A DNA stretch of 64,000 bases from Diplodia intermedia (Eukaryota > Ascomycota > Dothideomycetes > Botryosphaeriales > Botryosphaeriaceae), in the NCBI GenBank assembly GCA_021495925.1, contig JAKEKT010000018.1, positions 124,001 to 188,000 on the forward strand. Direction: 5' to 3'. Shown piece by piece: positions 11,197 through 22,744 of this stretch. Below the pieces are notes generated by a model. It did no database searches. It was not told the origin of the DNA and saw nothing but the letters and a program-made list of their open reading frames with translations. The position numbers and the translations under genes are program-made. Within the stretch, counting starts at the first letter, position 1. The number at the start of each line of letters is the position of its first letter.

Positions 11197-12940
11197 ATGG
11201 GCTGGCTCAAGCATTTCCGCTCCAAGAGCAATATCAAGGACAAGCTCAAACACCATGGCCATGATCATCAGGCCTACCCGAGCCCCCCGCTTCCAGTCTA
11301 CCGCGGCCGCAACTGCACCGAGCAGCTGCCCGACAAGGTGCTGCGCCGCATCTTCGAATTCGTGTGCCCCCACACCACCGACGACAGCTATGAGACAAGT
11401 GAGAAGAGCATGATCGGGGATGGCTGCATGCTGTGCGATTTGCGCGATCTGGCCAGCTGCGCCCAGGTGCGCCGGCGCTGGTACGGCGTCGCCCAGGGCT
11501 TGCTGTAAGTCTTGCACCCGCATCATTGACCCTGGCATCCCCTGACAGCCATGCAGGTACAAATGCGTGCGCATCGACGCCGTCCACTATTGCGAGCTTG
11601 AGGAGATCCTTGGCCAACATCGCCGCCGCAAGTCGCGTCACGAAACCACCGACGTGCCCACCGCCCGTCTCCAGCTTTTTGCCCGGACTGTCCGAGACAA
11701 TCAGTACCTTGCTGAGACCGTCGAGGTGCTCAAGTTGCCGTACATGACCCGCGAGATTTCCAAGGCTGACCTCGCCCGCACCGTTTCTGTCCTTCCCAAC
11801 TTGCGTTACGTCGATCTGCCCGACGGATTCTACTCAGGCGACGCTGGAAGCCATACTCTGCGTCAGGAGCTGCAGGTCCGGGGAAACAACCTTCGGAAAA
11901 TGAAGTACGATGCTGGCTCGGAGCAGCTCTTCGAGATGCTCATCCAGGGCTTTTGGCAGCGTATCGAGGTTCTCGAGCTCAATCGGCTAAGGATCGAACC
12001 GGTGACAATGAGGCGGATCCTTGCTTCCCTGCCGCATCTCTCTGATCTCAAGATCTCAGAGTCCCCTTGGCTGAACGATTCAATGTTCGAAAGGGCTCCC
12101 AACGTCCCGGAGTTTCCGGCCTTGGAACGCTTGACCCTAGATGAGATGCCTGGAGTCACGGCAAATGGTCTGTGCGCGTACCTCAGTGGCCGCGAGAACT
12201 CGACAAGTCTAAAAAATTTGTCGCTGTCAACGACCGGCGTGACTGTGGATGAGCTCCATACAGTCCTTACGGCTGCTCCATACATGCGGGAGCTGGCCAT
12301 ATCCGGTACTGTGTCCACGTCGCTGCCGATGCAAGCACGCCCACCTCTCCGGTCGATGCTCCTCCAAAAGCTCTACTTCGAGATAACATCCGCTTCGAAC
12401 GCCTTCCAAGGGTTGCAGCCACCGCACTCTTCCTACTATGCTTACCTAATCTCATCGCTCCTCACCAATTCACTCCCGAATCTGAAAGAGCTATACGTTC
12501 GCGACCAGGACTTTGCAGAGACATTAACCCTAGCTCCGCCGATGCCTTCGTACGCCACCGACGGTGGATCCGGCTCACGAGGTCTGACGCAGCCTTTGAA
12601 CATCTATGCTAAGGGGCTCGACGAGCTCGATTGGATCTTCTCGACCTTCCAACCTCCGGACGAACCGGGTCACAGGGGCAGCTTCAGTGGCGGGCGGCCT
12701 CTGTCCGAGTACAACGCCTCCAGGGGACTGGGACCCCAGTGGGGTAACGATAACCGCAAGAGTGTTGTTGTCGGCAACGGATTTGGTGGGTTCCTGGCTG
12801 TTCCGGCGGAGATGCCCGAGAGACCAAAGAGCGCAGGCGGCTGGACAAAGAGCAGCAACTCCGGAGGTCACTTCAGAGGTCACAACAGGGCGGACAGCTA
12901 CACTCATAAGAGGGCGAGCAGAGCGGACTTGTGGCGTTAG
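11197..12940 (+). CDS. F-box protein with leucine-rich-like repeats
   Basis: Two exons (11197-11504, 11557-12940; donor GTAAGT, acceptor CAG) give 563 aa. An F-box-like segment follows a basic, His-rich N-terminus: QLPDKVLRRIFEFVCPH, then CDLRDLASCAQVRRRWYGVA running over the intron into LYKCVRID. The middle has repeated short Leu-rich segments typical of fungal F-box proteins (LPNLRYVDLPD, LPHLSDLKISES, FPALERLTLDEMPG). The last 130 residues are Gly/Ser/Arg-rich and disordered, ending in RADLWR. F-box proteins recruit substrates to SCF ubiquitin ligases through Skp1; the substrate here is unknown. An ATG inside exon 2 (11567) gives a shorter frame but would remove the F-box. Confidence 0.85.
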
Positions 12941-13479
12941 GATTCTTTCAAAGTGCAGTCTGACGGAGTTTCACGTGCTAAGGAAGAAAGTTAGGGTATT
13001 TGATATTAAGGAGAGTATGGATTCGGTCTTTGATACCTGATTGCTTCGGCGCTGGTAGCTGGAGGCTGGGACACACTGCATATGCACCCATCTGGCGTTA
13101 GGGGGATACCCACAATCAGGATGTAACTATAGAGCACACCATCATTTTGATCTATACGAGCAGTCTTTTGCTCGTGGCAAGGCGCATCTCAACATGCTTG
13201 CAGTGTTTATCGGGACAGAACGCAAGTTGAAAAGCAGTAGTGTCGCATTCCTGGAGTGAGGCAGCGACTCGGCTAAAATTCGGGCGGTCTACATGCCTGA
13301 GGCATGCCGCGGTAGAGCTAGCTGTCATCCTCCAGTCGCGGCCAACTACCAGCAAGCAATGCTCACCGTCGAGTCCTGGCCGCGGCGATGATAGTGCGAA
13401 CCCTCGCCTGCTCCTCCAAGTGACCTCTCGCGCTCCCTATGCCTCCGCCCGCCGCGCATCCCTTTACCGGATCCCGACA
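12941..13479. other. Intergenic between F-box gene and VPS54
   Basis: This contains the terminator of the first gene and the promoter of the second, which are in tandem. Nothing further is seen. Confidence 0.45.
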
Positions 13480-16400
13480 ATGCCCTCGCGGCCAACCTCC
13501 CCTCGGAGGTCCACCGACAACTCCGAATCGCCGTCGTCGCTCTCCTCCAACCGCCTTCAGTTCCCTTTCCCCCAGCAGGACTGGACTCGAAGACCAAGCT
13601 CCAGCCAAAGCGCGCGCTATCAGTCAACGCGTCGCGGCTCCAACGCGAGCTCCATACACTCAATCGGGGGAGCCTTGGATACCTCGTCGCAGAGACACAT
13701 TGGACCGGTGACCGAGACCGGCCAGAATGGTGGGGTATTCCGCATAGCAATGCTCGGGAACCCGCAGGCTGACTGACTCCGCGATAGCCATTTCAACGCT
13801 GCTGCAGCCCCCAATCGTCCGCACGGGGCTGCTGCCCTATACCTCTGCGCCCTCCGCCGTCAAAACTCCTTCCACTAGAGACATTCCCCCGGTCACCCTG
13901 ACGAACATTCCACACGTTGAGCCGTCCGCCTTCAAACAATACCTTTCGCAGGTCGGGTCGCTGTACGACGCATTCCAACGCGCAAAGTCAGACTCGGACA
14001 ATGTTGCGGCACAGCTGTTCCGCCGCGACTCCAAGAGGGATGAGTTCACCGAGATACTCGAGCGTCGTTTGAAGGACCAACAGCCGGGAAGACGTCCCTC
14101 GTCCCGACAGGAATCCATCGTCTCTCTTTCGCCTGTAGACTCACCGCGAAGGAGATCGAGTGCAGGCGCTTCGAAGCGTCATCCAACAGCCGTCACCCCG
14201 CTGTCAACGATTCCGGACGTGTACTTCCAGGAAGATTTCCGCCTTGAGAATCCGCGCACATTCGATGTGGTAAGCGAACGGTCGGAGGTAATTCAGCAGC
14301 CGCAAGGCGCAGATGGCTCGAAGGACGCCAATGGCTCCGCTGAGGCCCCGGCGCCACCGAAGAGAAAAGCTCTAGCAACAAACGCCATCCTGCAGGAGAA
14401 GCTGTCTTGGTACATGGACACGGTTGAAATTCACCTGATTTCCTCGATATCAACGGCTTCAACGTCATTCTTCGCCGCCTTGGGGTCACTGCGTGAGCTT
14501 CAATCGCAAGCAGCAGACTCCGTAGCGCGCATTCAGTCGTTGCGAGAAGATTTGAACAGGCTTGATCGGGACATGGCCATTGGTGGCTTGAAGATAGTAG
14601 GCATGAAGAGGCGCAGAGAGAATCTCCGCAAACTCAGCGAGGCCGTGGATCAGCTTCGGGCAGTCGTCGACGGGGTTGCCCATTGCGAGGACTTGATAGA
14701 AGACGGGAGGCTGGAAGATGCCCTAGACCGGCTGGACATGCTCGAAATGCTGGTCTCAGGAGAGCTGATGCTCATTGGGTCGGCTGACCAGGAGTGGCTT
14801 CCTCCCTATCTTCCGCGCGATCTCGTTGATCTACGGGGACTCAACGCTTTGGACGGGTTTTCTGACGGCATGATGCAGCTCAGAGCCCGGATTGGCAAGG
14901 GCTTTGAATCCAGGTTCCTCGAGGCCCTCATGGGCGACCTACGCCGACACATCAAAAGTGTACCCGGCCAAGATACGCTTCAACGATGGGCTTCGGCATC
15001 CCTCCGCACCAGGGGCGATAGCAGACCGCCTACTTCTCTTCCTGCGTACTACAAAATGGAGGAAGGGTTTCGCTCGAACATGCTCGCCATTCTAAATGGG
15101 CTGAGCAGGTCAAACCATACACCAGTGGCTGCTGCCGCTTATCGAGACGCAGTCACTAGGGAGATGAAAGTACTCATACGACAGCATCTCCCAAGCTCAA
15201 CGGACGACGATGCCGAATCTACCATCTCCTCATCCACGCGCGCCAGCAGCAGGACTTCTCAACAAGAAAAGTCATCCGTTCTCGCGCGGAACCTTCGCTC
15301 GCTCGACTGGGAGGATGCTGAGCAGCTCTTCGTTAATATCTACACTAACGTGGGCGAGGCGTTGCGGAGATTGAGCACCCAAACGAAGGTTCTTCTGGAT
15401 GTCTCTAGCGGAACGGCAATTTCTCCGGGGATAAGATCCCCTCCGAAGAGTCCCAACATGGCGAACATGGACGGCTACCTCAGCAGGCCAATATCAGATA
15501 CCCCGGCCCAGAACAGCCATTTGCAGGAAGAGCTCATGCAGTCTTTGGATATGTCTAGCCTTCTAGGGCAATCTGTGGATGCGGCTCAAAATCAGATCAC
15601 GAAGATTCTCAAGGTCCGCGGAGAGCAGTCTGTTCGGCTGCCGCTGCAACGCTTCCTCCGGTACTTCCTCATCAACAGACTATTCGCCGATGAGTGCGAG
15701 GCTGTGTCTGGACGATCGGGGGCCGCGCTCAAAGGCGTTGTGGACAGCCAGATCAAGCAATTCGTCACAATGATGGGACAGACGGAGAATCAAAAGCTCC
15801 GCCAAACCATGGATGCCGACAAATGGGAAGCCAAGGACTTTGGCGAACATGAGACCGAGGTATTGGCAAGGATCCTTGAAGCAATGCACAGCGATCCCGC
15901 AGAGTGGACAAAGAGCAAGATGATCTGGCAGAATGTGCCTGCAACACCCGCGAAAGGGACGCAGGGTACCAACGGCGAAGCAAACGGGACCACCAAAGCG
16001 AGGAACGCAGTCATCGACGAGGAGAAGTACGTGCTGGTCAACTGTGCCATGTACGCTCTGGACGGGATTGACCGGTTCGAAAACCTTATTGCGGTCATAC
16101 CTAGCATCACACCCGAGGTCGCAGTGACTTTGCTGGACTACCTGCGCACTTTCCAGTCACGCGCTTGCCAGCTCATCCTCGGAGCCGGAGCCAAAGAGAG
16201 CGCGGGGTTGAAGAGCATCACTACAAAGCATCTTGCTCTCGCGTCACAAGCGCTAAACTTCATGATCGCCCTGATTCCCTATGTGCGCGAATTCATCCGC
16301 CGCCACTCGTCCAGCACGTCGCTGGCCGAACTGGACAAGATGCGGCGACTGTACCAAGACCAGCAGACGAACATCCACGACAAGCTCATCGAGATCATGA

Positions 16401-16853
16401 CGCAGCGGCTGCATATCCATGTGAATGCTATGAAGAAGATAGACTTCGATGCGGTGGCAGACCAGCAGGTCAGCCCGCACATGGAGACACTGACCAAGGA
16501 AACGAACACGTTCCACCGCACGCTGAGCAGGCATTTGCCGGAGCCGTGCGTCCAGTCCATCATCACGCCTGTCTTTGCCGGCTACAGGGAGCAGTGGGGG
16601 AAGGCTTTCCGGGAGGCGCTGGTGCGGACAGGCGCAGGCAAGGCAAGGTAAGAGTCCTCATACTTTGACAACCACGTGGGGTGTCTAACAAAGCGGCAGG
16701 CTGTTGCGTGATGCGGAGCTCTTCGAGAGCAAACTGAACAAAATCAATGGCTTCGGCGACATCGGCACGTACATGACCGACATTGTCAAGCAGAAGGTGG
16801 TCGAGGCGGGCGCCACCACCCCGACCATTCCCAACCGACCGGGTGCTGAATGA
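13480..16853 (+). CDS. VPS54: GARP complex subunit Vps54
   Basis: Three exons (13480-13729, 13788-16647, 16700-16853) encode 1087 aa. After a Ser/Arg/Pro-rich disordered N-terminus comes the conserved start AISTLLQPPIVRTGLLPY, made by splicing intron 1 (AAT G|CC). Coiled-coil-like helices follow (LRELQSQAADSVARIQSLREDLNRL), then the C-terminal Vps54 domain (PLQRFLRYFLINRLFADECE, YVLVNCAMYALDGIDRFENL). A 50-codon last exon adds the family ending. Vps54 is a subunit of the GARP tethering complex (Vps51-54), which captures endosome-derived vesicles at the late Golgi. Intron 1 has an unusual GTGGGG donor but a good branch site (GCTGAC). Size and architecture match full-length fungal Vps54. Confidence 0.93.
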
Positions 16854-17479
16854 AGTTCCTTTATACCCTTCGTTTCCCATTCATCTTGCCATGCGCATAC
16901 ACTAGCTGCGTTGTAAATTATCATGTTAATCTTGCTATGGGCTTGGAAGAGAGCGGCTTACTGCATTGGCGAAGGCGTTCGGATCGGTTGCAGGTCGGTG
17001 TCTTCGTCGCGAGATGGCGGAGTTTGGATACCAATACCAATTGATGAACTATTTTTAATTCAAGGCTGCTCAGTGAGCAGGCCGCCGCCGCCCGCCGGTC
17101 GGTTCACGCCCATGTGTCCCTCCTCAGCGATGCTCGCGGATCTGCCAACGACAGCCGCCCAGCGAGACTTGGTGATTTCCCTAGGCGGGGACGGCGGGCA
17201 GAGTGCGGATGTGTTAGGTGGTGCTGGCGCTGGCGCTGGAGCGCGTTGTTTGTGTTCAACTTCACTTTCGCTCAACACCGCACATTGTTCACCTCACCTC
17301 ACCTCCAGTCCACACCCGCCAGCCCCGTCCATTTAAACGAGCTCCTATCCACACCGTGAGTTCCTCGCCTCTTAATTTTCATCCAGCTCCGCTCTTCCTC
17401 TTCTTCCCTACACCCACCCGCCTGTGTCGCAACCGTGCCACCATCACACCAACCTCAATCTTCGCACCGAGCATTCATC
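16854..17479. other. Intergenic upstream of disordered-protein gene
   Basis: The last 200 bases before the next ATG are C/T-rich on the plus strand (about 17275-17460), as in many fungal promoters and 5' leaders. No gene is seen. Confidence 0.45.
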
Positions 17480-19000
17480 ATGGCGTCCCGCAAGGGATTC
17501 CTCCCCGTCACTCCGGCCCGCCTGGTGCGGCCGGAGCTCACTCAAAACCTCGCCAACATTGAGCAGGACAATTTGATCGACGACAACGAGCTCCACGAGA
17601 GCCCGACTTTCCAGGCGATTCGTGATGGCCTGCTCCGCCTCATGGCATCGTCCGCTGACAACGAGCATGCTCCTGGACGCGAGCCTGATGCACCGCCTGC
17701 CTTACTCACGGATTCGGTGACACGCTTCGTGCCGGCCTCGTCCATTCCTTCTTCATCGCCATCGTCGTCTCGAGCCTCGTCACGCGCGCGCGACGAGCTC
17801 CGCGCTGACATGCGCCGCGTTGCCCCGCCGTCCACCTTTCCAGCCACCAGCCAGAAGCTCACCTCAAGTCACTGGCCCAAGGGTGACCTTCTTCTCAAGC
17901 CTAGCTCTGGCCACTCTCGCAACTCAAGCGACGCCTCCAACTTGACCCAGGCGTCCCTCACCATTGACAAGGTGCCTCAGCTTAGTCCCAGCAGGAGCGA
18001 GAGCCGCTTCGACACGACCAGCACGCGCCAGCACGTCAGGTTTGCGCCCACTCCCGCCGAGGAGACGAAGCCAGAGCGCGCCCTGTACGGCCCGCTTGAG
18101 ATCGACGAGGACTGCTTCTCGGTCGATTCCGAGTTCAACTGCGCCCCGAACGTCATTCCTGTCGAGACAACCAAAGACAACCCAATGCTCCTCAACAACA
18201 TCATCAAGAAGACCGACGCCGTCTTCACCGGCGACCCTGACATCCTGGACTTGCCGGTGCAGATCAAGGGCTGCGGCTTCCGCCCCGTGACTCTCCCCTC
18301 TAGCCACGAGATCCGCGAGAGGATGGCTCGTCGGGCAAAGCTCCAACAGAAGCGCGACGCCAGGATGTGGCAGATGATGGAGATGCAGGCGGCTCGGGCC
18401 CAGCTGGAGGCTGAGGCTCTCAACGAGCAGAAGCTGGCCGAGCACCTGAATGCACAGGCTGCTCTCAGGGAGCAGTACGCTGTTGCCGGGAAGTGGCGCG
18501 AGGAGAACATGTTGACCCAGGCTCTTAAGGCGCCGCCGGGTTTGCCAAACATCAATGGCTTTGAGCACAAGGTTGCGCATCAGCCTGCTGCCGTCGAGGA
18601 AGAGTCGGCCAAGGAGCAGCCTGTTGTCCAGGATGAGCCCAAGTCCCTCAGGTATGTCACAAAAACCCCTTACCCATCTGATGGATGTATCCGCTCACGT
18701 TACAAAAGCACCCTGTCCATGCTTCTGCATGACCGCGGCAACGGATCCACCACCAGTGACGGTTCTCAGACAAGCTGGGCAACCTGCTCCGAGTCCTCCG
18801 AGTCTTCCTCGGTCCACGACATGCCTGTTCGCCAAAGCGGTAGCTGCCAGCCCAGCAACATGGCTCGCAACGACAGTGGCTTCCAGACCAATGACCACGT
18901 CCCCGCTGGAGACAAGGACATGTACAACTTCGAGGGCAGCTGCGCGATCGAGAGTTGCAGCACCATTGGCCAAGACGCCAACGGTAGCCGCTGCTTCTGA
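17480..19000 (+). CDS. Disordered Ser/Ala-rich protein with Arg/Gln-rich helix, unknown function
   Basis: The ATG at 17480 has good context and opens MASRKGFLPVTPARLVRPEL. The protein is mostly low complexity (Ser-rich 80-110 and the last 100 residues), with one ordered-looking block (RALYGPLEIDEDCFSVD to IKGCGFRPVTLP) and a long basic helix (EIRERMARRAKLQQKRDARMWQ through ALNEQKLAEHLNAQ). Positions 18652-18708 look like an intron (donor GTATGT, acceptor AAAAG) exactly 57 nt long and without a stop, so spliced (487 aa) and unspliced (506 aa) products would both be in frame. Family not recognised. A second in-frame ATG at 17435 is less likely. Confidence 0.75.
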   Translation: MASRKGFLPVTPARLVRPELTQNLANIEQDNLIDDNELHESPTFQAIRDGLLRLMASSADNEHAPGREPDAPPALLTDSVTRFVPASSIPSSSPSSSRASSRARDELRADMRRVAPPSTFPATSQKLTSSHWPKGDLLLKPSSGHSRNSSDASNLTQASLTIDKVPQLSPSRSESRFDTTSTRQHVRFAPTPAEETKPERALYGPLEIDEDCFSVDSEFNCAPNVIPVETTKDNPMLLNNIIKKTDAVFTGDPDILDLPVQIKGCGFRPVTLPSSHEIRERMARRAKLQQKRDARMWQMMEMQAARAQLEAEALNEQKLAEHLNAQAALREQYAVAGKWREENMLTQALKAPPGLPNINGFEHKVAHQPAAVEEESAKEQPVVQDEPKSLRYVTKTPYPSDGCIRSRYKSTLSMLLHDRGNGSTTSDGSQTSWATCSESSESSSVHDMPVRQSGSCQPSNMARNDSGFQTNDHVPAGDKDMYNFEGSCAIESCSTIGQDANGSRCF

Positions 19001-20050
19001 ACCGCAACACACTGAAGATCATGGACTGGATCTCATTCTCCATTCCGTCACGACTTTCGGACAAGCACCGGCACATGATGACACCGTCTTTCTTTCATTC
19101 ATGCATATGATACCCCGGACAACCTTTGCAATACCCCCGTACTGGCTTTCGCCGCTTCGTTCTTTCTTTGTACTAATCTCGCACGTCCGCAAAGCACACG
19201 ATTTTGGTGCGAACATTTTCCTATAGCAGGCCACTTGCAGACTGCTATGTCCTGTCGTCTCCGAACATTTCCAAGCACTGCGACATTGGGAGGGATTAAT
19301 TGGACTTTTCGGCGGATACATTCCGAAGCTCATTGATATTTCTTGGTTCAGCGTTGCGTAGTTGTCTTGGAACTGCCGCTCTTTTAAGCATTTGTTGATT
19401 TTATTGAAGCACGTTGGACCTTTCACGTTTAGCACAACACTCCTTTGCACTTTTGATATTTCTTCACTTGAGTTCACGATCATGCTCTTGAGCAGCCAGG
19501 ATGGAAGACCTCGAGCAACTTCTGGGACGTTTTCCTAGTGCGGAGCTGTATTATTACAACATCAAGATTATAACCACCACTGATGCGCCATGTGATTGCT
19601 TGCGTGATCTACATTTGACAAGTGTGGGAACGCCAATGATAAAACGATCCAACTTAATCAGGCAAAGAAATATTCGTGAGCTGAAGGGAGTTCGGCTATT
19701 CCTTTAAAGGTTGCAGCGCACATAGTTGCGCTGAATCCCGAAGCTTCACTTAGTCACGCATGAGCATTGGACTCATGGAACAACATATGTCAAGGGATAT
19801 GGTACGATCTCAAAACGGTAGCCCGAAGACAGTGCGCAGCAGTGGGTAGACATCAGTTGATATTGTATAAGGCTTTCGAACCCTTTCCAACTATCTGAAG
19901 TACCCTGTATCTCGAGCCAAGCACAGCCTAGCCGAAAGGCCATTCGCTTTCCATCGTACTAAAATTTGCTAACTCGGTTCGCTGACGCCTCGATTTGCTT
20001 CCACTTTCAACAGCGCGTGTCCAAGTAGGACAGGTAGGATGCGACGCTGC
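19001..20050. other. Convergent intergenic region, no gene seen
   Basis: This lies between the 3' ends of two convergent genes. It is AT-richer than its surroundings. A 154-codon minus-strand frame (19019-19483) has no motif and sits over the neighbour's 3' untranslated region, so it is not called. Confidence 0.45.
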
Positions 20051-21052
20051 TTAGTCCGCCTTGTGAACAACCAGGGCATTGGCCGGGCCGGGGCGGAAGC
20101 GCATGATGCTCAGGAAGGTCTTGTAATCGACCGGAGTAAGGCGACCGGCCTCACTGTTCTTCCAGTTGACGTACGCGACGACGTCATCGATGGTCTCGTT
20201 GATGTTGTCAAGGTTGAACGGGACTGCAACGACATTGGGGCCAGTGGTGATGTTCGCCTGGAATGTGAGCGTAGTAGCAGCCGTAGAGTAGGCGGTGGAA
20301 CCACTGTAACGGCGGCGGCGAGGGAGAGCCTCGTCAGCTTCGGTGCTGTATCCAGGAGCGTGGCGCGCACTCTGCTGGTGGGATCCAGCCATTCCAGTCG
20401 CCTTCTGGGACTCGCCAGCATGGTAGGCATGCTCCGGGATCGGGTAGGAACGGCTACGCATCATGGTGTTGTCAGGAGCCTCAGGCGAGTAGCTGGAGCG
20501 CAGAGTCGAAGTGGGTGAGACAGCAGTGGGGCTGGACTTGGGAACTTGGATGCCGCCTGGCGAAGACGGAGCGGCCTTGGCCGTGATGTTGGACTGAGCC
20601 GCGTCAGGGTGGACACGGTACTTGGCAAGGTCGATGCCAGAGACCGGGATGCCGTTCTTCTTCGCCTTCAAGATGAGGGCGCCTTCGTCCTTGAGGGTGG
20701 GGTCGGCCTCGACCGCGTTGAGCCACACGGTCTGGATCCTGAAGAACTCGGCATCATCCGAGTCGATGGAGATGGGCACTCCGTATTCGGTGCTCGGGCG
20801 GATATACTCAAGTTTGAGCCAGCTCGCGTCAGCTTTCTTCTTATACTTGATGGCCGAGACGACCTTCTTCAGGACGTGGCGGCTAAGCTCGAACTGGAGC
20901 GGCTCGACCTGTAGAGTGCTCAGAATGCCTTTCGAAGAAGGTGGCAATCCGACGCCACTTCGGTCTCGTTGCGAAACTGGGGGAGGGCAGTGTCACGGGC
21001 TTACCTGATCAGTCATGGCAGCCGGCTGGTGCTGGGCGTTGGGAGGAGGCAT
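20051..21052 (-). CDS. Unknown fungal protein with two ordered ends and a disordered linker
   Basis: Two exons (21052-21005, 20908-20051; 96-nt intron, GTAAGC...CTACAG) give 301 aa. The first ATG reads MPPPNAQHQPAA; a second in-frame ATG 12 codons later (MTDQVEPLQFEL) may be used instead. Residues about 14-120 look folded (LSRHVLKKVVSAIKYKKK, ASWLKLEYIRPS, FFRIQTVWLNAVEADPTL). A Ser/Pro/Tyr-rich linker follows, then a second folded-looking block near the C-terminus (VVAVPFNLDNINETIDDVVA, LTPVDYKTFLSIMRF). No signal peptide or membrane segment. I do not recognise the family. The donor must join CTACAG|GTC to keep phase; the nearer AAAG|GC acceptor would give a stop. Confidence 0.8.
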
Positions 21053-21441
21053 CGTGTGGAAAGGCGGACGAACGCGCTTTGCGGATGCAGTTGCGAGGGA
21101 GGAGGGAGGAGGGAGGAGGGAGTGCGACAGCAACAGTTGTGCAGGTTTTTAAGCGTCCGGCGTCCGCAGCTACCTCACTTGGCAGGCGCGACTCTGCTGC
21201 TTGGGCAGGAGCGGACGACACCCGACCGGCCGCGCAGCCTCGCACCTTCCGTATGCGCCTGTGCCGCCAGACCCATCCGTGCGCCACGTAAATTCAAGCC
21301 TTTGGATAGATAAATATGTACGTATTCAAGACTCGCATTTACGTCCGGACATAGGATATGAACGAGGCAGACGCGGGCGGGCCAGTGGCGGGCCATGCTC
21401 AAGGGTATAGTTCACGTTTTGATCTTTCTTTCCATTTCCCC
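21053..21441. other. Intergenic between the unknown gene and CFD1
   Basis: This holds the purine-rich tract annotated separately and the 3' end of CFD1 context. Both genes are on the minus strand. Confidence 0.4.
21096..21121 (+). repeat. Imperfect (GGGAGGA)n tract
   Basis: About four copies of a GGAGGGA unit lie 45-70 bases upstream of the minus-strand start at 21052. On that strand it is a C/T tract in the 5' leader or core promoter. Confidence 0.8.
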
Positions 21442-22392
21442 TCAAGCCTCGCCATCGATGGTTGCGACTATCTGCTTGGCCATGCCGTCAAACAGTGGGT
21501 ATAAGGAACAGCTCGTGTACTTATCGACTAATGCCCCCGGCTCCTTTCTCGCCTCGTCTCCGCCACCCGGACCGGCACTGTCGCATGCAGCCATCTCAGT
21601 GCCCTGTATGACCGTTCCTTGGGGATAGACGGGCCGCTTTCCTTCCTCTACCAGCGTGACGAAAGCCGGGTCGATGGGCACACTGCCCAGGAACGGAACG
21701 CTATAATCCCTTGCCATTACCTCGCCTCCACCTTTGCTAAAGACATTTGTGCATTCGCTGCAGCTCGGGCATACGAACCCTGCCATGTTCTCCACCACTC
21801 CAAGCACCCGCAGCCCCACCTTTGTGCAAAAGTTCAGCTCCTTCTTCACGTCCGAGATGCTGATGGCCTGCGGCGTGGTGACGACAACAGCACCGGCCAG
21901 CTGCGACGGATTCGAGGCAGTGTCTTTGAGCAGTGTCTCCAGGAGAGAAATATGCTCGTCCGAGGTACCAGGCGGAGTGTCAATGAGGAGGTAGTCCAGT
22001 CCCGGTGGCCACAGGACCGACGACAAGAACTGGCGGACCATGGCCGTCTTCTTGGGGCCACGCCAGATGACAGCGTCACCGCGGTTGGCCAAGATGAATC
22101 CCAGCGACATGACTGATAGCGGGCCCGCGCTCTTTGCCTGGCTGCCTTGACCGACAGATTGCGCCTCGTGGACGGGCACAGGAACCATGCCGCCAGGCGC
22201 TTGCGTGACTTTGGAACCCTCGACGCCGAAGAAACGGGGCACCGACGGACCGGTGAGGTCGATGTCGAGGACTCCAACGGAGTGGCCCTGCAGAGACAGC
22301 GTGAGGGCCAACTGGGTCGTGATACTAGACTTGCCGACGCCGCCTTTGCCCGAGAGGACGAGGACGATTTTCTTGACGTTTTCAAGGCCCAT
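21442..22392 (-). CDS. CFD1: Cytosolic Fe-S cluster assembly factor Cfd1 (NUBP2)
   Basis: A single exon of 316 aa. The deviant Walker A motif GKGGVGKSS is near residue 14, the Mrp/NBP35 segment [12 protein letters not shown] follows, and the Fe-S ligand pair CPSC lies in [12 protein letters not shown] near residue 205. There is no N-terminal four-cysteine extension, which separates Cfd1 from Nbp35. With Nbp35, Cfd1 forms the scaffold that assembles 4Fe-4S clusters for cytosolic and nuclear proteins. The C-terminal part has a short Gly/Glu-rich insertion ([18 protein letters not shown]) not expected in the core family. The ATG has good context and begins [18 protein letters not shown], as in orthologues. 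Confidence 0.96.
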   Translation of the reverse strand: MGLENVKKIVLVLSGKGGVGKSSITTQLALTLSLQGHSVGVLDIDLTGPSVPRFFGVEGSKVTQAPGGMVPVPVHEAQSVGQGSQAKSAGPLSVMSLGFILANRGDAVIWRGPKKTAMVRQFLSSVLWPPGLDYLLIDTPPGTSDEHISLLETLLKDTASNPSQLAGAVVVTTPQAISISDVKKELNFCTKVGLRVLGVVENMAGFVCPSCSECTNVFSKGGGEVMARDYSVPFLGSVPIDPAFVTLVEEGKRPVYPQGTVIQGTEMAACDSAGPGGGDEARKEPGALVDKYTSCSLYPLFDGMAKQIVATIDGEA

Positions 22393-22744
22393 GGTGGGAG
22401 CGAATGGAAGCGTGGCTTCAGTCGGGACTTCGGAAGCAGTGAGAAAGGACGGCGCAGTAGGCGGGGGCAGATTGTGTGGTGTGGGTGGGTTGTCGCATTC
22501 TTGAAGGAGGGCGAAGTGTTGATTTCAAAGCCCCGCCGACGTCAGATCGCCGGCCCGCTCCTGCGACTGCGAGACCGGCGGCGCCAAGACTTTCCGCCGG
22601 GCCTCCGCCGGGCCTCCGCCGCTCGTTTTCCCGCGTTCCAGGAAGTCGCTGCCGCTTCGACTCTCTCGCTGTTCCATGCAACGTCAACACCATCCATTTG
22701 TTTTGTTTCTATCGTCAGTCTCAATCGCAACCCTAGCCAGGAGC
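22393..22744. other. Intergenic, CFD1 promoter
   Basis: This holds an 11-bp direct repeat (22594-22620) and otherwise no structure that I recognise. Confidence 0.4.
22594..22620 (+). repeat. Short direct repeat, unit ccgccgggcct
   Basis: Two exact copies plus a partial third copy in tandem, upstream of CFD1. Confidence 0.75.

Noticed and set aside
10879..11574. 231-codon minus-strand frame
   Set aside because: Antisense to the F-box gene's first exon and part of the promoter; no motif and no supporting introns.
17924..18580. 218-codon minus-strand frame
   Set aside because: Antisense to the coding exon of the plus-strand disordered protein; typical shadow in GC-rich codons.
19019..19483. 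154-codon minus-strand frame
   Set aside because: Lies over the 3' flank of the plus-strand gene at 17480-19000, and composition is not coding-like.
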